DNA from: CAIPVR01 sp049316905
Lineage (GTDB): Bacteria; Actinomycetota; Acidimicrobiia; Acidimicrobiales; Microtrichaceae
DNA length: 41,436 bases
Direction: 5' to 3'
Assembly (NCBI GenBank): GCA_049316905.1
Contig: JBMOJH010000018.1
Coordinates: 1-41,436 of the forward strand
The notes below the pieces were generated by a model. It ran no database searches. It was given only the letters and a program-made list of their open reading frames with translations, and had not been told where the DNA came from. The position numbers were made by a program, and so were the translations under genes. This document shows positions 31,276 through 38,908 of this stretch, piece by piece. The number at the start of each line of letters is the position of its first letter. Position 1 is the stretch's first letter.

Positions 31276-32013
31276 GTGGACGAACGCAGGGTAGTGATCG
31301 TGACCGGTGGCAGCAGCGGAATCGGCCTCGAGGTCGGCCGGCAACTCGCCGCCGCGGGCCACGACGTGGTCCTCTCGGCCCGCCGCGAGGGCCCGCTACG
31401 GCAGGCGGCCGAGTCCGTCGCCGCCCGCTGGGCCGTGGGCGACGTGGGTGATCCCGACTCGTTCGCCGCGGTGGTGGCCGACGCCGCGGCCCCCACGGGC
31501 CGGGTCGACCTCGTGGTGCACGCGGCGGGGACGATGGGCGGCACGTTCGTGCGCAAGGAGACCTTCGACGAGTTCGAGCGCATCCTCCGCACGAACCTGT
31601 CGTCCGCATTCGTGGTCGCCAACGCAGCGCTGCCCGCCATGGGCCCGGGCGGCCGGTTCGTGTTCGTGTCGTCGAGTTCCTCGCACTCCCCCCAGCCCGG
31701 GCGGTCCGCCTACTCGGCGTCCAAGGCGGGGCTGAACGCCTTCGCCGCGGCCATGGCCGCCGAGGTGGAGCGCGACGGCATCTCGGTGCACCTGCTCACG
31801 GTCGGCCCGGTCGAGACCCCGATGCTCGACGACGTCCGGTTCCCGATGCGCACCCTCGGCGTGGAGGAGGTGGGCGCGGCGGTGAGATGGTTGGACTCGC
31901 TGCCCCCCAACGTGCGGCTCCCCGAGGTGCGGCTGTCGTCGGTGGAGGACGGCCCGTTCGCCCCGGAGCCCTACGTGCCCGACGCCGCCCGCCGCCTCGG
32001 CCGGACCGGCTGA
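31276..32013 (+). CDS. Short-chain dehydrogenase/reductase
   Basis: A 245-residue classical SDR: TGGSSGIG (10-17), HAAG in place of NNAG (82-85), the serine cluster VSSSSSHS (131-138), Y146 and K150 in YSASKAG. SARRE after the second strand suggests NADP(H). GTG 31276 is eight nt after TAGGTT (31262-31267), so the mRNA is probably leaderless and the longer frame to 31063 is rejected. The C-terminus is short and proline-rich. Substrate unknown. Confidence 0.85.
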   Translation: MDERRVVIVTGGSSGIGLEVGRQLAAAGHDVVLSARREGPLRQAAESVAARWAVGDVGDPDSFAAVVADAAAPTGRVDLVVHAAGTMGGTFVRKETFDEFERILRTNLSSAFVVANAALPAMGPGGRFVFVSSSSSHSPQPGRSAYSASKAGLNAFAAAMAAEVERDGISVHLLTVGPVETPMLDDVRFPMRTLGVEEVGAAVRWLDSLPPNVRLPEVRLSSVEDGPFAPEPYVPDAARRLGRTG

Positions 32014-32050
32014 GGTTCGGGCCGGACCGCCGGCGCGGACGCCCGGCCGG

Positions 32051-34381
32051 TCACTGCGAGGCCACGATGGCGTCGGCCTCCGCCTCCGGGTCGACCACCG
32101 GCTCGCCCGGCACGTCGACGTCGACGTGGTGGAGCGTGGCGGTGAACGGGAACCGGCCGCGGTAGTCCTCGGCGGCCGCCGAGAAGTCCGGTGACCAGCC
32201 CGCGGTGAGCCCGGCGCCGGTCAGCGAGAAGCGGGTCCACACGGTGCGGCGGACCTCGCCCCGGCCCACCTCCTCGTCATCCACGAGCAGGGTCAGTGCC
32301 GGTGGGTCGAACGTGAAGCCGACCCGGTGGGCGCCCTCCGACAACGGTGGGATCCGGGCCTCCACGCGGTAGCGGCGCCATCCGGCCAGATTGTGCAGGT
32401 AGACGAGGCGTCCCCACCCGTCGGGTTCGGCCAGCAGGTGGAACGACCAGCCGCCGAGCACCGAGCCCTGGGCCACGAGCACTCCCTCGACCGGACCGAC
32501 GTGGTCGCCCGTCACCGTCACGTGCGCGGTCACCGCGTGGGACCGGGCCCGCACGTTGGCCGCCACCGATTCGGGCACGGGTGCCCGGCCGGGGTGGTAG
32601 CGGTACCGCGCACGGGGCGGGACCGTCGGCTCGCGCTGGAACACCAGCTCCGAGAACGGACGGTTGTCGAGCGGCAGGACCTGGTTCCGCTCCGCCTCCT
32701 CCCACCACCGCTCCACCATCGACGCGAGCCGTTCGGGTTCGGTCGTGGCGAGGTCCCGGGTCTCCGACGGGTCGGCGCGCAGGTCGTAGAGCTCCCACGG
32801 TGCCCGGTCGAGGCCCGGCTCGTCGGCCTGGACCTCGTGGTACGAGACCGCCTTCCAGCCGTCCTGGTAGAGGGCGCGGCACCCGAGCATCTCCGAGTAC
32901 TGAACCGAGTGAACCTCTGGTACGTCGTCGGAGGCGAACGTCGGAGCGAAGCTCACGCCGTCGAGCGGCACCTGGGACACACCGGCCACCACCTCGGGCG
33001 GCTCGATCCCGATGAGGTCGAGCAGGGTGGGGAGGATGTCGACGGCGTGCACGTACTGGTGGCGCACCCCGCCGCGCAGCTCGGCCGGGATGCCGGCCGG
33101 CCAGTGCACGATCAGGGGGTCGGCCACTCCGCCCTCGTGGGTCTCGCGCTTCCAGCGGCGGAACGGCGTGTTGCCCGCCACCGTCCATCCCCATGGGTAG
33201 TTGTTGTGCATCAGCGGGCCGCCGATGTCGTCGAGGAGTTCGTCGGCCTCCTCCACGGTGCGGGGCAGCGCGTTCCACACCCGGGCGTCGTTGACCGAGC
33301 CCACCGGCCCTCCCTCGGAGGACGCGCCGTTGTCGGAGAGGACCACCACGACGGTGTGGTCGAGCTCGCCGAGCTCCCGAAGGCGGTCCACGAGGCGGCC
33401 CACCTCGTGGTCCGCGTGCGACAGGAAGCCCGCGAAGGCCTCCATGTACCGGGCGTACACCCGACGGTCGACCTCGTCGAGGTCGTCCCAGGCCGGGACC
33501 CACTCCGGCCGCTCCGACAGCACCGTGTGCTCCGGCAGGAGTCCTTCGGCCTTCTGACGGGCGAGCGCACGCTCCCTCCACTCGTCCCAGCCGCGGTCGA
33601 AGCGTCCCCGGTACCGCTCGACCCACTGGCGCGGCGCGTGGTGCGGCGAGTGGCAGGCGCCGAGAGCCAGGTAGAGGAACCACGGCTTGTCGACGTCGAC
33701 GTTGCGGAGGTCCTCGACGTACTCCACCGCGTGGTCCACCAGGTCGGTGCTCAGGTGGTAGCCCTCCTCGAAGGAGGCCGGGGGCTGCACCGCGTGGCTG
33801 TCGTGCCAGAGCGAGGGCGCGAACTGGTGGGTCTCGCCGCCGAAGAACCCGTACCACCGCTCGAACCCCTTGCCGAGCGGCCACCGGGCCCGGCTGGCGC
33901 CCAGGTGCTCCTCGTCCTCCGGGGTGAGGTGCCACTTGCCCACCGCCCAGGCCGCGTACCCGTGCGGTGTGAGCATCGCGGGTGCCATCGCGCACGACGC
34001 CGGGATGCGACCGTCGTAGCCGGGGAAGCCGGTGGCCAGGTCGACGATGCGGCCCATGCCCGCCCGGTGGTGGTTGCGTCCGGTCAGCACACTGGCCCGC
34101 GTGGGCGAGCACAGCGCGGTGGTGTGGAAGTTGGCGTAGCGGAGGCCGTTCGCAGCGAGCCGGTCGAAGGTGGGCGTGTCGATGTCGGAGCCGAAGCAGC
34201 CGAGCTGCGCGTAGCCGACGTCGTCGAGCACCACCACCAGCACGTTGGGCGCGCCGGCCGGCGGGCGCGGCTCCGGTGGCCACCAGGCCTCGCTCTCCCA
34301 GTGGTAGCGGCCGATGCGGCCACGGAACTCCTCCGCCTCCACGCTGCGCCTCCCCGGTGGTGGCGGCCGCCGCTCGGCCAC
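32051..34381 (-). CDS. Type I arylsulfatase (formylglycine-dependent)
   Basis: A 776-residue sulfatase. The Ca-binding DD is at 53-54 (VLDDVGYAQ), and the formylglycine signature CSPTRASVLTGR begins at C91, followed by VGKWHL and SDNGASSEGG, which carries the other metal ligands. The last ~200 residues form a beta-rich accessory domain (AQGSVLGGWSFHLL, then VYLHNL-type strands and LLVDDEEVGRGEV) common in large bacterial arylsulfatases. No signal peptide is visible, so it is likely cytoplasmic. It should hydrolyse a sulfate ester to the free alcohol; the cysteine needs conversion by a formylglycine-generating enzyme not seen here. GTG 34381 has TACGCT 9 nt upstream. Confidence 0.92.
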   Translation of the reverse strand: MAERRPPPPGRRSVEAEEFRGRIGRYHWESEAWWPPEPRPPAGAPNVLVVVLDDVGYAQLGCFGSDIDTPTFDRLAANGLRYANFHTTALCSPTRASVLTGRNHHRAGMGRIVDLATGFPGYDGRIPASCAMAPAMLTPHGYAAWAVGKWHLTPEDEEHLGASRARWPLGKGFERWYGFFGGETHQFAPSLWHDSHAVQPPASFEEGYHLSTDLVDHAVEYVEDLRNVDVDKPWFLYLALGACHSPHHAPRQWVERYRGRFDRGWDEWRERALARQKAEGLLPEHTVLSERPEWVPAWDDLDEVDRRVYARYMEAFAGFLSHADHEVGRLVDRLRELGELDHTVVVVLSDNGASSEGGPVGSVNDARVWNALPRTVEEADELLDDIGGPLMHNNYPWGWTVAGNTPFRRWKRETHEGGVADPLIVHWPAGIPAELRGGVRHQYVHAVDILPTLLDLIGIEPPEVVAGVSQVPLDGVSFAPTFASDDVPEVHSVQYSEMLGCRALYQDGWKAVSYHEVQADEPGLDRAPWELYDLRADPSETRDLATTEPERLASMVERWWEEAERNQVLPLDNRPFSELVFQREPTVPPRARYRYHPGRAPVPESVAANVRARSHAVTAHVTVTGDHVGPVEGVLVAQGSVLGGWSFHLLAEPDGWGRLVYLHNLAGWRRYRVEARIPPLSEGAHRVGFTFDPPALTLLVDDEEVGRGEVRRTVWTRFSLTGAGLTAGWSPDFSAAAEDYRGRFPFTATLHHVDVDVPGEPVVDPEAEADAIVASQ

Positions 34382-34390
34382 CCGGGCGGC

Positions 34391-34396
34391 AGCGTA
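34391..34396 (-). promoter_or_regulatory. -10 element TACGCT upstream of the sulfatase
   Basis: On the minus strand TACGCT lies 9 nt before GTG 34381, slightly longer than at the other leaderless candidates. Confidence 0.4.
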
Positions 34397-34409
34397 GCGA
34401 GCGGGGGCC

Positions 34410-34415
34410 TACGGT
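34410..34415 (+). promoter_or_regulatory. -10 element TACGGT, leaderless promoter of the 34424 SDR
   Basis: TACGGT lies 8 nt before ATG 34424. Confidence 0.48.
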
Positions 34416-34423
34416 GAGCCCCG

Positions 34424-35179
34424 ATGGACCTTGGTCTGGAGGGGCGTGTCGCGATCGTCACCGGGGCGAGCCGGGGCATCGGCCTCGCGGTCGTGGAACG
34501 GCTGGTCGCGGAGGGCTGCGAGGTGGTGGCGGTGAGTCGCGCGGCGGTCGACGGGCCCGGCCACCACGTCGCCGCCGACGTGACCGATCCGGGCGCCGCG
34601 GGCCGGGTGGTCGGGGAGTGCCTCGAGCGGTTCGGGCGCCTGGACGTGCTCGTGAACAACGCGGGCGGTGCCGAGCCCGCGGCGCTCGACCGGCTCACCG
34701 ACGCCGACTGGCAGCGGGCCTTCGAGTTCAACTTCTTCGCCGCGGTCCGCTTCGCCGCGTCGTGCGTGCCCGTGATGCGGGAACGCCGCTGGGGTCGCAT
34801 GGTCCACGTCGCCTCGGTGAGCGGCCGTGAGCCGGACCACCGCTTCGCCCCCTACTCGGCGGCAAAGGCGGCACTCCTCAACTTCTCCACGTCGCTGTCG
34901 CAGGCCTATGCCGCGGACGGGGTCCTCAGCTCGTGCGTGGTGCCGGGCATCACGCTCACGGAGCTGGTGGCGGCCAACGCGGCGGGGACCGCGGCGCGCA
35001 CCGGGAGTTCACCCGACGAGGTCATGGCCCGACAGCTGGAGCACCACCGGGTGGCCGCCGGCCGCTTCGGGGAACCCGGCGAGGTGGCCGCGGCGGTGGC
35101 GTTCCTCGCCGGCGAGCCGGCGGGCTGGATCACCGGGGCCACGCTCGAGGTGGACGGCGGCACCCTCCGCTCCGTCTGA
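34424..35179 (+). CDS. Short-chain dehydrogenase/reductase
   Basis: A 251-residue classical SDR with TGASRGIG (13-20), NNAGG (78-82), VASVSGRE with the serine at 131 or 133, Y144 and K148 in YSAAKAA, and the usual C-terminal GWITGATLEVDGG. SRA after the second strand suggests NADP(H). ATG 34424 lies eight nt after TACGGT (34410-34415), predicting a leaderless transcript. It diverges from the sulfatase with 42 nt between starts and could oxidise the alcohol released by desulfation; this is inference from position only. Confidence 0.88.
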   Translation: MDLGLEGRVAIVTGASRGIGLAVVERLVAEGCEVVAVSRAAVDGPGHHVAADVTDPGAAGRVVGECLERFGRLDVLVNNAGGAEPAALDRLTDADWQRAFEFNFFAAVRFAASCVPVMRERRWGRMVHVASVSGREPDHRFAPYSAAKAALLNFSTSLSQAYAADGVLSSCVVPGITLTELVAANAAGTAARTGSSPDEVMARQLEHHRVAAGRFGEPGEVAAAVAFLAGEPAGWITGATLEVDGGTLRSV

Positions 35180-35183
35180 GCTC

Positions 35184-35217
35184 GGGCCCGGTCCCTGTCC
35201 TACGGGCCCGGTTCCTG
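35184..35217. repeat. Short direct repeat at a convergent gene junction
   Basis: GGGCCCGGTCCCTG at 35184-35197 and GGGCCCGGTTCCTG at 35204-35217 differ at one base. The second copy is in the last codons of the minus-strand ligase. Each copy contains the self-complementary GGGCCC, so folding near the two stop codons is possible. Probably of little importance. Confidence 0.35.
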
Positions 35218-36717
35218 CAGCCGGTCAGCGAGACCGGTCCGCACGATCTTGCCCATGGTGTTGCGGGGCAGGGTGGCGACCACTGCGATGGACTCCGGCA
35301 CCTTGTAGCGGGCCAGGTGGTCGGCGAGGTGCGCCCGCAACGCGTCCAGGTCGAGCTCCACCCCGGCTCGCGGCTCCACCAGCGCGCCCACCCGCTCCCC
35401 GAGGCGCTCGTCGGGCAGCCCGACCACGGCACCGGCTGCGACGCCCGGGAACTCCGAGATCACCCGCTCGACCTCCGCCGGGTAGACGTTCGCCCCGCCG
35501 CGGATGATCACCAGGCTCAGCCGGTCCTTCAGGTGCAGGTACCCGTCCTCGTCGAGCAGCCCCACGTCGCCGGTGCGCAACTCGCCGTCCACCAGGGTGG
35601 CGGCCGTGGCCTCGGGCCGGTTCCAGTAGCCCAGCATCGGCCGGTAGCGGTGGTCGGCCGCGGCGATGCACACCTGCCCGGCGGTGCCCGGCGGCACCGT
35701 GGCGCCCTTGCCGTCGGCGATACGTACCCGCAGGTGGGGGAGGGGCCGACCGGAGGCGCCCGGGCGGTGGTCCGTCGCCCCCTCCCGCCCCTCGGGCCTC
35801 GCGTCGATCGACACCACCGTCGGCGCCTCGCTCAGGCCGTAGGTCGCCAGGACCGGCACCTCGAACTTCTCGGCGAAGCTCCGCCGGATGGCCTCCGGGC
35901 AGTCGGCCCCGCCCGTCCAGACCTCGTCGAGCGAGGCCAGGTCGGCGGCCGCGACCGTCGGGCTCGTGACCAGGCTGTGCAGCAGCGCCGGGGGGCCGTT
36001 CCAGGTGGTGACGGCCTCGGTGCGGATCCAGCGGGCCACCCCCTCCGCGTCGATCCGGTCCATCACCACCGACGTGCCGCCGGCCTGCGACACGAGCAAC
36101 GTGGTCAGCACCGCCATGTTCAGCACGGTGAAGGGGAAGCAGTCGCCCTTGCGGAGTTCCGGTCCGTAGCGTCGGGTTCCGACCAGCACGGCGCCGGGCA
36201 GCAGGAGGTTGTGCTGGCTGTGCACCGCACCCTTCGGATGGCCGGTGGTGCCACTCGTGTAGGCGAGCCCGGCCGGGGCGAACGGGTCGGGGTCGGGCCC
36301 GGTCCAGGGCCCCGGCGGCGCGGCATCGGTCGCGGCCCGCCAGGTGCTCGGGTCGACCGTGCGGACCCCGAGGTCCGCGGAGTCGTCGTCGGTCAGCAGA
36401 AGGCGAGCGCCGCTGTCGTCGAGCAGGTAGCGCTTCTCCGGTACGGCCAGGGCGCGGTTCACGCCCACCCAGACGGCGCCGAGGCGCATGGCGCCGTGGA
36501 ACGCCACGACCACGTCGGCGTCGTTGGGGAGGCTCGCCGCCACCCGGTCCCCGGGCGCCACACCGAGCGAGTCGAGCGCGTGGGCGGCCCGGTCGGCCGC
36601 GGCGTCGAGCTCCGCGTAGGTGAGCCGCCGGGTCCGGGTCACCAACGCCTCGTGATCGGGGTCGGTGGCGAGGGCGTGGTCGAGGACCCGGGCCACGCTG
36701 GTGGGCACTGCTCCCAT
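35200..36717 (-). CDS. AMP-forming acyl-CoA ligase
   Basis: A 505-residue adenylate-forming ligase: YTSGTTGHPKG (153-163), ATYGLSEAP (A5), LRTGDVGLLDEDGYLHLKD (A7), VIIRGGANVYPAEVE (A8), and a C-terminal RNTMGKIVRTGL with the catalytic lysine. MGK replaces the usual TGK. ATG 36717 is eight nt after TACGGT (36726-36731, minus strand); the ATG at 36747 would lie inside the operator. It is divergent from the dehydrogenase at 36777 across the palindrome 36742-36755. Substrate unknown. Confidence 0.88.
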   Translation of the reverse strand: MGAVPTSVARVLDHALATDPDHEALVTRTRRLTYAELDAAADRAAHALDSLGVAPGDRVAASLPNDADVVVAFHGAMRLGAVWVGVNRALAVPEKRYLLDDSGARLLLTDDDSADLGVRTVDPSTWRAATDAAPPGPWTGPDPDPFAPAGLAYTSGTTGHPKGAVHSQHNLLLPGAVLVGTRRYGPELRKGDCFPFTVLNMAVLTTLLVSQAGGTSVVMDRIDAEGVARWIRTEAVTTWNGPPALLHSLVTSPTVAAADLASLDEVWTGGADCPEAIRRSFAEKFEVPVLATYGLSEAPTVVSIDARPEGREGATDHRPGASGRPLPHLRVRIADGKGATVPPGTAGQVCIAAADHRYRPMLGYWNRPEATAATLVDGELRTGDVGLLDEDGYLHLKDRLSLVIIRGGANVYPAEVERVISEFPGVAAGAVVGLPDERLGERVGALVEPRAGVELDLDALRAHLADHLARYKVPESIAVVATLPRNTMGKIVRTGLADRLQEPGP

Positions 36718-36725
36718 GGCCCGGC

Positions 36726-36731
36726 ACCGTA
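36726..36731 (-). promoter_or_regulatory. -10 element TACGGT, leaderless promoter of the 36717 ligase
   Basis: On the minus strand TACGGT lies 8 nt before ATG 36717. Confidence 0.48.
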
Positions 36732-36741
36732 CCCCTGCGAC

Positions 36742-36755
36742 TAACATCGGCGTCA
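36742..36755. promoter_or_regulatory. Operator palindrome (minus-strand reading TGACGCCGATGTTA)
   Basis: Copy of the shared motif between the divergent ligase and two-subunit acyl-CoA dehydrogenase operon. Confidence 0.6.
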
Positions 36756-36776
36756 GGTTTCCGGGAGGCGTGCTGG

Positions 36777-37943
36777 ATGGATTTCGATCTGGGGGCGGGA
36801 GCGGCGCAGCTCCGTACCCGTCTGCGGACGCTCGTCGAGCAGCACTTCGACCCGGGGTTCCTGGGGGCGTTCACCGACGATCCCGCCGACCTCGAGGCCA
36901 CCCAGGCCTTCTGCCGGTTGCTCGCCGGGGAGGGCCTGCTCACGTTGGCGTGGCCCACCGAGTACGGCGGGGGTGGCGGGTCGCTCTGGGACCAGACGGT
37001 GGTCCGCGAGGAGATGTGGGCGCACCACGAGCCCCGCGGCGCCCAGTACATGGGCCTCAACTGGGTGGGCCCGGCGATCATGGCCCACGGAACCCCGGAG
37101 CAGAAGGCGCAGCACCTGCCCCCGATCGCTGCGGGCGAGGTGATCTGGTGCCAGGGTTTCAGCGAGCCGGAGGCCGGCTCCGACCTGGCCTCGCTGCGCA
37201 CCCGGGCCGAGGCCGACGGCGACCCGGAGCACCCCGACGGGTGGCGCATCACCGGGCAGAAGATCTGGACCTCCTACGCCGGTATGGCGCAGTGGTGCAT
37301 CATCGCCGCCCGCGTCGGTCCCGGTGAGCGCCACGAGGGCATCACGATGTTCCTGGTGCCGATGGACGCTCCGGGCATCGAGGTGCGCCCGATCCGTTCG
37401 ATGCTGGGGCCGCATCACCTGAACGAGGTGTTCTTCGACGACGTGCCGGCCGGGCCGGCCGCAGTGCTCGGCGCCGTCGGCGGGGGCTGGTCGGTGATCC
37501 GCACGGCGCTCGCCCACGAGCGGGTGGGCATCGCCCGCTACGCTCGCTGCGAGCGCCTCCTGTCGGAGATGGGCCGCCTGCTCGGTCCCCACTGGGCCGA
37601 GCTGCCGCCGTCGCTCGAGGTGGCCTGGGCCCGGGCCCTGGTCCAGGTGCGCGTGGCGCGGCTGCTCGCGTACCGCACCGTGCGGGCCCAGGAGAACGGC
37701 GAGGTCCCCGACGTGGCCGCGTCCTCGGCGCGCATCGCAGTGACCCAGTGCGACCAGGCCGTGGCCGAGGTGCTGTTCTCCGCCGCGGAGCACCGGAGCC
37801 TCGAGGCCGGACCGGACGCCCCGGTGCACGGGGCGTTGGAGGATCACTGGCGCTACGCGCAGGCCGCGACCGTGTCGAGCGGCACGATCGAGGTGCAGCG
37901 GATCATCGTGGCGAAGTCGCTCGTGAAGGGGGTCTCCGCGTGA
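36777..37943 (+). CDS. Acyl-CoA dehydrogenase, catalytic subunit
   Basis: A 388-residue acyl-CoA dehydrogenase: WCQGFSEPEAGSDLA (124-138), TGQKIWTSYA (159-168), E248 in AHERVG as the likely base, and a C-terminal SSGTIEVQRIIVAK. It is of the same type as the 1284 and 8768 enzymes. ATG 36777 has GGGAGG at 36763-36768. Its stop overlaps the next gene as GTGA, which encodes the small partner chain, so this pair is probably a translationally coupled alpha2beta2 enzyme. Confidence 0.92.
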   Translation: MDFDLGAGAAQLRTRLRTLVEQHFDPGFLGAFTDDPADLEATQAFCRLLAGEGLLTLAWPTEYGGGGGSLWDQTVVREEMWAHHEPRGAQYMGLNWVGPAIMAHGTPEQKAQHLPPIAAGEVIWCQGFSEPEAGSDLASLRTRAEADGDPEHPDGWRITGQKIWTSYAGMAQWCIIAARVGPGERHEGITMFLVPMDAPGIEVRPIRSMLGPHHLNEVFFDDVPAGPAAVLGAVGGGWSVIRTALAHERVGIARYARCERLLSEMGRLLGPHWAELPPSLEVAWARALVQVRVARLLAYRTVRAQENGEVPDVAASSARIAVTQCDQAVAEVLFSAAEHRSLEAGPDAPVHGALEDHWRYAQAATVSSGTIEVQRIIVAKSLVKGVSA

Positions 37944-38908
37944 ACCCGGAGCTGCCCGCCGAGGCGGTGGAACTCGCGGACGCGGCCACCCGTGCCTTCG
38001 CCGCGCTGGGCGACGTCGACCTGGCCCGCCGAGCGGAGGCCGACCCGACGCTGCGCGCCGCCGAGGTGGCCCCGGTGCTGGACCGGCTCGGGGTGGCCGA
38101 TCTCGACCCGCGCGACGACGACGTGACCCTCGCCGCCGCAGCCGCACTGTGTGAGGCGGCGGGACGTGTCGCCCTGCCCTACCCCCTGGCGGCCGCGCTG
38201 GTCCGCGACCCCGACGGCCGGCCCACCGCCGCGGTGCCCGCCGCGGTGGCACGCGTCGACCACGCCGAGCTGTTCCCGGAGTGGAGGGTGGGCTCGCTCG
38301 ACCGCTCCACCACCGGGGTGGCGTCGTCGACGGGCGGCGCGTTCCACACCCGCCTCGGTCCCTTCGTCGGTGACCTCATCCCGGCGGCCGGTGGCGGGTC
38401 GGCGGAGCCGTACGACCTGCTGGTTCAGCAGTGCCTCGTCGCCTGGACCGTGTTGGGCGCGCTCGACCGGGCCGTCGCGCTGGCCACCGCGCACGTGACC
38501 GGCCGGGTGCAGTTCGGCCGACCGCTCGCCGAGTTCCAGGCCGTCCAGTTCCAGCTCGCCGACTCGGCCGTGGCGGTGGCCGGCCTGCGGGAACTCGCCG
38601 GCTTCACCCTGTGGCGCCTCCGTGCCGAACCGTCCCGGGCGCGGGCCGACGTGCTCGCGCTGCGGCTGCACGCCCTCGAGGTGGCCCGGACGGTGCTGCG
38701 TTCCGCCCAACAGCTCCACGGCGCCGCCGGTGTGTGCGACGAATACGACGTGTCGGTGATCACCCGCATGGTGCAGCCGGCCCTCCGGTTGCCGATGGGC
38801 GCCGAGCACACCGCGACCGAGTTGGCGCGTGCCATCGCGTCCGACGGGTTCACCGGGCTCTTCCCGCACGGGGCCGACCTCCGGGCCACTCTGGAGCCGG
38901 GCCGGTGA
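37940..38908 (+). CDS. Acyl-CoA dehydrogenase, small partner subunit
   Basis: A 322-residue reduced acyl-CoA dehydrogenase chain. FAD-contact region VQFGRPLAEFQAVQFQLADS, and the C-terminal helix QQLHGAAGVCDEYDVSVIT (the equivalent of QIHGGIGFTWEHD in others). It lacks the WCQxFSEPEAGSD block and the ER glutamate, as expected for the non-catalytic chain of a heteromer. It is ~45 residues shorter than the 113-1219 chain, mostly in the N-terminal and middle domains. GTG 37940 overlaps the upstream stop, and its own stop overlaps the ligase start (GTGA). Confidence 0.86.
   Translation: MNPELPAEAVELADAATRAFAALGDVDLARRAEADPTLRAAEVAPVLDRLGVADLDPRDDDVTLAAAAALCEAAGRVALPYPLAAALVRDPDGRPTAAVPAAVARVDHAELFPEWRVGSLDRSTTGVASSTGGAFHTRLGPFVGDLIPAAGGGSAEPYDLLVQQCLVAWTVLGALDRAVALATAHVTGRVQFGRPLAEFQAVQFQLADSAVAVAGLRELAGFTLWRLRAEPSRARADVLALRLHALEVARTVLRSAQQLHGAAGVCDEYDVSVITRMVQPALRLPMGAEHTATELARAIASDGFTGLFPHGADLRATLEPGR

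Noticed and set aside
32014..32050. Possible terminator hairpin between the SDR and sulfatase genes (GGCCGG and CCGGCC arms)
   Set aside because: The arms are short and of low complexity in a GC-rich stretch where such complementarity is expected by chance.
1260..36755. Identity of the palindromes as KstR or KstR2 sites
   Set aside because: The central bases and half-sites (TGACR/YGTYA) do not match the AAC-GTT or CAAG-CTTG half-sites known for those regulators; only the general TetR-like layout agrees.
38431..38904. N-terminal extension of the ligase at 38905 by about 158 codons
   Set aside because: It overlaps the dehydrogenase chain 37940-38908 in another frame, and the GTGA overlap at 38905 gives a normal ligase N-terminus.
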